64,000 bases of DNA from Stromatinia cepivora (taxonomy: Eukaryota; Ascomycota; Leotiomycetes; Helotiales; Sclerotiniaceae), in contig RCTD01000010.1 in assembly GCA_014898415.1 (NCBI GenBank), positions 1,178,001-1,242,000 on the forward strand. Reading direction: 5' to 3'. Below the pieces are notes generated by a model. It was not told where the DNA came from. It worked only from the letters and a program-made list of their open reading frames with translations, and made no database searches. Both the position numbers and the translations under genes were made by a program. Below are positions 58,072 to 64,000 of this stretch, piece by piece. Position 1 is the stretch's first letter. Each line of letters starts with the position of its first letter.

Positions 58072-59451
58072 ATGACTTCTACCCAAGTGAATGGCAATGC
58101 CATTAGAACCCGCGTCCTTCCAATTACTACGTCCAAAGTTGGTCAATTCAGCAATCAAGGAACCCTCGAGACATGGGAACTTCCTAAGGATCTCTCTGTA
58201 CTTCAGTCTATCGCAGAAGCCGCAGAGTATCTCAAGACAAAAAGCATACCTGTAGCTTTCCCAACAGAAACCGTATATGGATTGGGCGCGGATGCAACGA
58301 GAAGTGATGCGGTCAAAGGAATATACAAGGCTAAAGGACGGCCATCTGACAACCCACTTATCATACATGTTTGCGATCTTACTATGCTACGTAGTCTCTT
58401 ATCATCGACTAAGAACCAGAGCCCAGGTGCAGATTTTCCCGAGATTCCAGAGATCTACAAGCCACTGATCAAAAGTTTCTGGCCTGGCCCTTTAACCATC
58501 CTCCTACCGAATCCATCCCCAAGCAAACTGGCCCCGGAAGTGACGGCAGGTCTACAAACATTCGGCGCACGCATGCCGAGTTCTCCTCTTGCGCTATCAT
58601 TGATACGTCTGGCCGGTGTTCCTCTGGCCGCTCCATCTGCGAATGCCTCGACCAAACCTTCATGCACGACAGCCGAGCATGTGTACCATGATCTCAATGG
58701 CAGAATCGAAATAATACTCGACGGTGGGGCATGCCAAGTTGGAGTAGAAAGTACAGTCGTAGATGGCATGTGCAATCCTCCTGTTGTTCTTAGACCTGGC
58801 GGCGTGAGTATTGACGAGATTCGAGAATGTCATGGGTGGGAAGGGGTGGTGAAAGGCTATAAAGACCAAAGTGAGATTGGAGACAAGGCACCTAGAGCAC
58901 CAGGAATGAAGTATAAACATTACAGTCCCAAGGCAAAGGTTATATTGTGTGAGAATGGGCGCCGCATTGAACCTCTTTTCGGAGACGAAGCGTTCTCAAT
59001 AGTGGCGGCACGAGCTGAAAAGATGGAACAGATTGAACACAAATCATATGATAAGCCAGCCACAGTTGGTATAATTTCTACCAGGCATTGGAAATTCCGT
59101 GCTGCATATCAAACTGCCGACTATGATATTCAAATAAATGAAGGAGACAGAGAAACTATCGACATGGCAGGGGTCTTACACTCAAACAAATTCATGCTCT
59201 ACACAACAAAGCATAAGCCTTGGATTAAAGATCTAGATGACCAACCGACAGGCTGGCATGTGGCGGACTGTCTAAAAATTGCCCTTGGCAGTGAAATTAA
59301 AGATATCGCTCATGGTCTTTTTTCTGCTCTGCGCGAGTTGGATCAAAGAGGTTGCGATGTCATTTTTGTAGAAGGAATCAAAGACGAGGGGGATATTGCA
59401 GCAGCAGTCATGAACAGGCTTCGAAAAGCAGCCACGGTGATTGAAAAATAG
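58072..59451 (+). CDS. SUA5: Threonylcarbamoyl-AMP synthase (tRNA t6A synthesis)
   Basis: A single exon of 459 codons. The YrdC/Sua5 domain spans about residues 45-255: PVAFPTETVYGLGADAT, YKAKGRPSDNPLIIHV, FWPGPLTILLP, PLAAPSANASTKPSCT and GVESTVVD. A linker with APGMKYKHYSPKAKVIL leads into the C-terminal Sua5 domain (about 285-459), which distinguishes full Sua5 from the shorter YrdC. It uses L-threonine, bicarbonate and ATP to make threonylcarbamoyl-AMP, which the KEOPS/Qri7 enzymes transfer to A37 of ANN-decoding tRNAs. Length and domain order are normal. It is convergent with RET3. Confidence 0.96.
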   Translation: MTSTQVNGNAIRTRVLPITTSKVGQFSNQGTLETWELPKDLSVLQSIAEAAEYLKTKSIPVAFPTETVYGLGADATRSDAVKGIYKAKGRPSDNPLIIHVCDLTMLRSLLSSTKNQSPGADFPEIPEIYKPLIKSFWPGPLTILLPNPSPSKLAPEVTAGLQTFGARMPSSPLALSLIRLAGVPLAAPSANASTKPSCTTAEHVYHDLNGRIEIILDGGACQVGVESTVVDGMCNPPVVLRPGGVSIDEIRECHGWEGVVKGYKDQSEIGDKAPRAPGMKYKHYSPKAKVILCENGRRIEPLFGDEAFSIVAARAEKMEQIEHKSYDKPATVGIISTRHWKFRAAYQTADYDIQINEGDRETIDMAGVLHSNKFMLYTTKHKPWIKDLDDQPTGWHVADCLKIALGSEIKDIAHGLFSALRELDQRGCDVIFVEGIKDEGDIAAAVMNRLRKAATVIEK

Positions 59452-59653
59452 AAGATAAAGAATCACTTTCGGAGATCAATACATCTTAGATACAATACCA
59501 TAGAACAAGTTGCGTCCCAATATGATTTCAATATTCCTATACCTAGGAATATAATATGCCCCAACTCCAGTACAATCTAAACTCCCTTTATGGCTACCAA
59601 CCAGATATAACATCGCCCATCCACAGTGACATGACCTTACCTCTCCATACCCT

Positions 59654-60379
59654 TTACAAACCCTGCCTCAGCCAATCTCCTAACTTCGCCTTTCCAAACT
59701 GTGCCAAATTGTTCATACCTTGTTCGCTCAGATCAATACCCTTCAATTGCGCTACATCTTGTGTAGGGGCTTTGCTGACTCTTTGTACGATAATCGTGGG
59801 GTCTGTTTCGAGGATAATACCATCATCGACCATCTCGTCGACTGCTAAGGAGAGGAGATCATAGTTTTCGATTATAGTCCGTTTGTCTACCGATTGCCTG
59901 TAAAATATCAGTTTCGAAATCCTTTGCAGCTCTGGAAACGGTAGGAGACGAAAGAATGCGTCCAGGTCTTTTTGAGGGGGAAAACATACTTAAATAATAA
60001 ATGCAAAGAATCTCTCAAAGCCAAAATGACATTATAAAGCATAATCTCGTTCTCATCTACTCCTCCAACCACATACATCATAACATCGCTCTCACTCTTG
60101 TATAATACAATGCGATTGTCGTAGAGGATGATATCTGCGGTTTGCTTTTGTGTCTTCTCGAGAAGGCCTTTTTCGAACGTTTTTTGCGATTTTTGATCTG
60201 GGTAGGGTGTTGCTGGTGCTGGGATTATGTTAGTTACAATATGAGAATTGGCATAGGCAGTGCATACATGAGGAGTTGTGGTGGGGTGGTGAGTAGTATT
60301 TAGTGAACACTCGAGAACCATCTTCGGCGTTGAGGATTAGAATGGCATTGACAGAAAAAAGGGACATATTGGGCGCCAT
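59654..60379 (-). CDS. RET3: Coatomer subunit zeta (COPI)
   Basis: Exons 60379-60268, 60218-59990 and 59897-59654 join in phase (introns 49 and 92 bp; the first has a CTAAC branch) to give 194 residues. The longin-like zeta fold is evident: SVNAILILNAEDGSRVFTKYYSP, then KTFEKGLLEKTQKQTADIILYDNRIVLYKSESDVMMYVVGGVDENEIMLYNVILALRDSLHLLF and RTIIENYDLLSLAVDEMVDDGIILETDPTIIVQRV. Zeta pairs with gamma-COP in the F-subcomplex of the coat for Golgi-to-ER vesicles. The signature NYDLLSLAVDEMVDDGIILETDP is intact. Confidence 0.95.
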
Positions 60380-61126
60380 ATTGGAAATTTGGGGCCGATT
60401 GGCAAGAGTTGTTTGGTGGGTTTTGGGTGTGAGATGTGGAGGTGGTGGTTTCTGGAGCTGGTCTCGGGGACGAAGCTATCGATCAGTATGGAAATCGTGG
60501 TCGCATTGTCATTGGTGCCTGAGGACTCATTGAAATTTGGCGCTACGGGGAGATTAGTTATTCCGTAACCTACAAGGCCTCTGCACAGAAATATCAAAGG
60601 AAAGTAGGTGATTATTTTCTCGTATTTCCTTCGTTCTTAGGTCTATGATTGACACAGAATGAATTTGGTATCATCAAAGACAGAATCAAGTGATCGGTTC
60701 TTACGCTGGTTCTACCGCTATCTCGAAGCTCTGGAATTGTTGAATAGCGGCGAGGAGCACCTCTAACAGTTATTTTTAATATGATCTCTCACGGGGTATT
60801 CATTGAACACCACTTCGATCTCAGGCTCTGCTGTAAGGCAGTGAAACTTGCCGATCGAGAAAGCAAGTGCTCTCTCTCCTATTCAGAACAAGATGTCATC
60901 TATTGTTCTCCATCCATACATCTTCTTTGTTCATTTTGAAAACGCCAGTTTTTCTTTATTTGATTATTGGAAATGGCAAGTGTAATCCAAGTGAACAATG
61001 CTATTGTATTTGTTAATATAATCCGTATGAATACTACGACTGCACATTAAAGACCAGTCATCCATATGCACACATCTACCCACACACACGAAACCAACAT
61101 ACATACTGCATCCAACCTCGATTATC
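60380..61126. other. Divergent promoter region
   Basis: 747 bp between RET3 and the Ulp1-like gene. Pyrimidine-rich leader just before 61127. No gene seen. Confidence 0.5.
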
Positions 61127-62809
61127 ATGAGTTTTGAAAGCGATCCTTTGATTGATCCATGCGGTGGGTTACCCGCCTGCAATGCACCTTTCCACACCCC
61201 GGAAACAGCTTCTACCCATTCAATCTCCCGTCAAGGAAGAGCGCAAATGTTCCATCCCCTTCCAGCAAATATTGACAACATTGTTCGACATGAATGGCTG
61301 GAGAGGTCCAAGAGGCCTAAAGAAAATCAAGAAGCTACCCGTGCTAACTCTACAACAGGAGCAACGGAAATTCCGGTTCTCGCATTGGAGACAATAGTGA
61401 CAACACCACTGCCAAGCGAATCGAATGTTGGGACCGGCACCAAGATGTCTGATCTCGGTGTGTTCTTTTCTTTGACACCAGAGAATGGAATCCTCGCTGA
61501 GACTACAGACGGAATGGTAGAGTTTATTTGTGATTACGCTAATCGTTGGCATTCTGCTCTTCCATCCGAAGATATAGACGGAGTGACACCTAATAGACAC
61601 CTTCCGGGAACTGTTCCTATGTTCGCCTTTTTGCCCAGTCACTTTGAGGAAGCTATGAAAAAAGGAACAAAACATGCTGCCGCAGAACTGACCAAGAAGT
61701 TCTCGCGAGAAGAATTTTGGCAGCTGCGCTACCTTTTCATCATCGTTCAATCTGGTACAGAACTGGATGACCAATCTGGACACGTAGCCGTCTGTGCCAT
61801 CTCTCCAGAAGCCAAGACTATTGATTACCTCTGTAGCAGTGATGATGACGGCCTCGTACGCAGTGAAGGCGCTGAATGTGTCGAAACCTTCATTAGTCTT
61901 CTTACAGAATATCTTGGGCACCAAGCACCGCTGGCTCAAAGATTCAATCCATGCGATTGGAGACTGCGCACTAGGCGAAGCGAGGTGCAAGACGAAGGCA
62001 AATCAGACTGCGGCATGTATATGATATCCAATACCATGTGTCTTGCCTTCGGCTGGGATTTGTCTTACGGTCGAAGAGGCGAGCACGAAATGGCGAACCG
62101 ACGAAGTCGTCTCGTCGCCGATCTTCGCTATGGTGGTTTCAGAGGGTATAATAATGCGGAAAACGCAGACAACACATTTTACTACCCTTTAAATGACATC
62201 AAGCCCCCCAACTCCTCATCTGAAAACTTCATTCCTATCCTCCAGTTTTCCGGGCTCATGATTCGAGAAACTCTCACATCGGATGTCCGCCGTCGCTCAT
62301 CAATGTATTTTGGCTGTCCTGACAAAAAGATATTGTATGAACATTGTGTTCGAAACGCACGATTCTACCCCAAATTTGACACACAGGGAATCAGTGGACC
62401 GGGCATCTCGTTTGCCACGTTTCTGTCCTGGGTGGAACGCTATGATCTAGCGAGGGAAAAAGGTGTGCCACCGTTTCCAAAACCCTACTTGGCGGATGGT
62501 TCCAACGGCAACAGAAGATGGATCCCACCAAACGCCGACTGGCCGACACGAAAACTTTGGTGAGTGATGTGTTTTCCCTTCGAGATAAGAGGTAGGCAGG
62601 CCCGTTACCTGTTAACATTTCAAAAAAAAAATATTCTTCTAGGCGAGTAATTCATGTTCTAGGCAAAATACTTGGGGCACCAAGAGCTGATAATCAATTC
62701 GAAGAAACTGACTTTTTGATCCGAGGGATCAATCCAACGTAAGTCCATCTCAATTCGTTACGATCCAACATTTTCTTTCAATTAATGTAGGTTTATCTCA
62801 ATTCAATAA
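61127..62809 (+). CDS. Ulp1/C48-like cysteine protease domain protein
   Basis: Exons 61127-62559, 62643-62738 and 62791-62809 join in phase (GTGAGT...TCTAG and GTAAGT...TGTAG) to give 515 residues; without splicing the frame ends at 62563. The catalytic region has the C48 order: His219 (SGHVAVCAI), Asp233 (TIDYLCS), Gln288 (EVQDEGKSD) and Cys295 in SDCGMYMISNTMC. Spacing and the DCG-hydrophobic start are as in Ulp1/SENP enzymes, which cleave SUMO or related modifiers, but the surrounding sequence is diverged. The N-terminal 110 residues are low-complexity and the C-terminal 180 residues (LVADLRYGGFRGYNN, FLSWVERYDLAREKG) have no known domain. Possible substrates: SUMO or a non-SUMO target. 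Confidence 0.72.
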
Positions 62810-64000
62810 CTCAAAATTCTCTGATTTATCAAAAGAAATCCATTTGTGACTTTTCATGTTTTTATTCCGTGCTTGTAATATGATTGTAAAATAATTTTAG
62901 AGTTTCAGATTAATCTGAAATCCCATTAGATGATCAGCACGCCGAGCATCATCTGTGGATTCTGACCTGTGGTGATGACGCCTGCGAGCTCTATGTGAGC
63001 CATAATTCTATCCCTCAGGGTCATCCGCTCTTTGTTAGCATTGTCTCCTTTATCTTGTCATCTGAGAAAACAAAGTGGATTTCTCAACTGGGTAAGGCAA
63101 TAACTATATTTTGTTATTGTTTCATTTCATAGATATATTTAGAGAACATCTAGTAGCAATAGTAGAAGTCTATTGAATCACCCAAAAAACTTCATGACTA
63201 GCTTTTCTTTTGTGTATTTTAGTATAGAAGTTATAGACTGCATTGCAATTCTTTGGTGGTAATGTGTAATATAATGGTTAGTGTCCTATATTACTCAACT
63301 TACATACACAATTTAGTAAGTGCCTACCTTTCATTGTTTCATATTCCCACCAAGCGTGTTTATATCAAAGCCTGCTGCTCTAGACAGAATTTATTGAGAC
63401 TCATCTCACAACTCCAAAGTCAAATATTTTGCCCTAGACAAGCGTAATTTTGGAGGCTCATGACGGAATAGCTTCTACATTTTAGCGATTTCAATACTAA
63501 TTTAGTGGTACGCTAATACCAGACAAAATCTCCGACTAATTTTTCTATTCTCACATCATGTTTCATTTCTTACAACCAAGACCAATCTAAATTCATCAAA
63601 CGGCCCTGTTGCATATCTAAAGATTGAATTTACAGACCTGACCCCTGTGCTGCTCAGGAATAATCGATTTGGTAGATCAGCAGATTAACGCAGGCGTACT
63701 TCACCATCTCTTTCAGGTTCTCGTTAGTACGGCACCAAAATGGCTCTAGCCGACTTCACAGGATTTGTTGCATGTCTACAAATTCTTGTCACGGGCTGGA
63801 TCCTTGCATGATTGATTACAAGATTGAATGTTCTAGCGCCACTCTAGTCATGTTAGACTACAGACTCGTCCCTCAAATTCTCGAAGGTCCTTTACGATGA
63901 GATTTATAATAAAAATGAATCTTAACCTTGATCAAGTCTTGTTGCATATCTAGAAACTTTTGTATCGGGCTTGATCCGTGTCTATTAGCCAGTAGCCACC
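62810..64000. other. Intergenic with degenerate long-period repeat
   Basis: 1.2 kb to the window edge. A block starting TTGTTGCAT recurs, diverged, near 63606, 63767 and 63943, with a partly shared downstream CGGGCT-GATCC portion in the last two. No gene is supported. Confidence 0.5.

Noticed and set aside
1..64000. CRISPR arrays, bacterial operons or prophage
   Set aside because: The spliceosomal introns and the gene set show nuclear fungal DNA, and no array of short spaced repeats is present.

Overview
This window is nuclear DNA from a filamentous ascomycete. Short GT-AG introns of about 46-130 bp interrupt most genes, the housekeeping set is typical of Pezizomycotina (REV1, OCT1, a MICOS Apo-O subunit, TYS1, PRE2, SUA5, RET3), and the transposon remnants are AT-rich and full of stops, as expected after repeat-induced point mutation (RIP). 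A Leotiomycete (Helotiales/Sclerotiniaceae-like) is my best guess, but I could not test it.

Layout. 1-4.75 kb is a stop-riddled Ty1/Copia element (protease, pre-integrase, integrase, RT and RNase H in order). 4.97-11.3 kb holds a metallophosphoesterase, a P450 and a membrane J-domain protein with 66-bp tandem repeats. 11.5-15.6 kb holds two MFS transporters, both broken by small lesions. 16.3-20.1 kb is REV1. 22.9-26.2 kb holds a second P450 and a WSC cell-wall protein. 27-33.5 kb holds an F-box fragment, divergent OCT1 and a MICOS subunit, and tyrosyl-tRNA synthetase. 34-43.4 kb is gene-poor, with short orphan membrane proteins, a disrupted F-box-type gene and a lysine/arginine-rich repeat protein. 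43.7-51.1 kb holds proteasome beta-5 and a nine-exon hybrid histidine kinase. 51.1-57 kb is an accessory stretch with a nested MITE complex, a minisatellite and two orphan genes. 58-62.8 kb holds SUA5, COPI zeta and a Ulp1-like cysteine protease.

The most unusual feature is at 51,983-53,288. A hAT-like MITE with a perfect 8-bp target duplication carries two inserted mariner-type MITEs of 438 and 437 bp. The inner two share their outermost bases and their TIR layout (two tandem 17-bp modules), but the module sequence has switched between them. Exon joins throughout were made by hand from splice consensus and reading phase; no alignment or RNA evidence was available.
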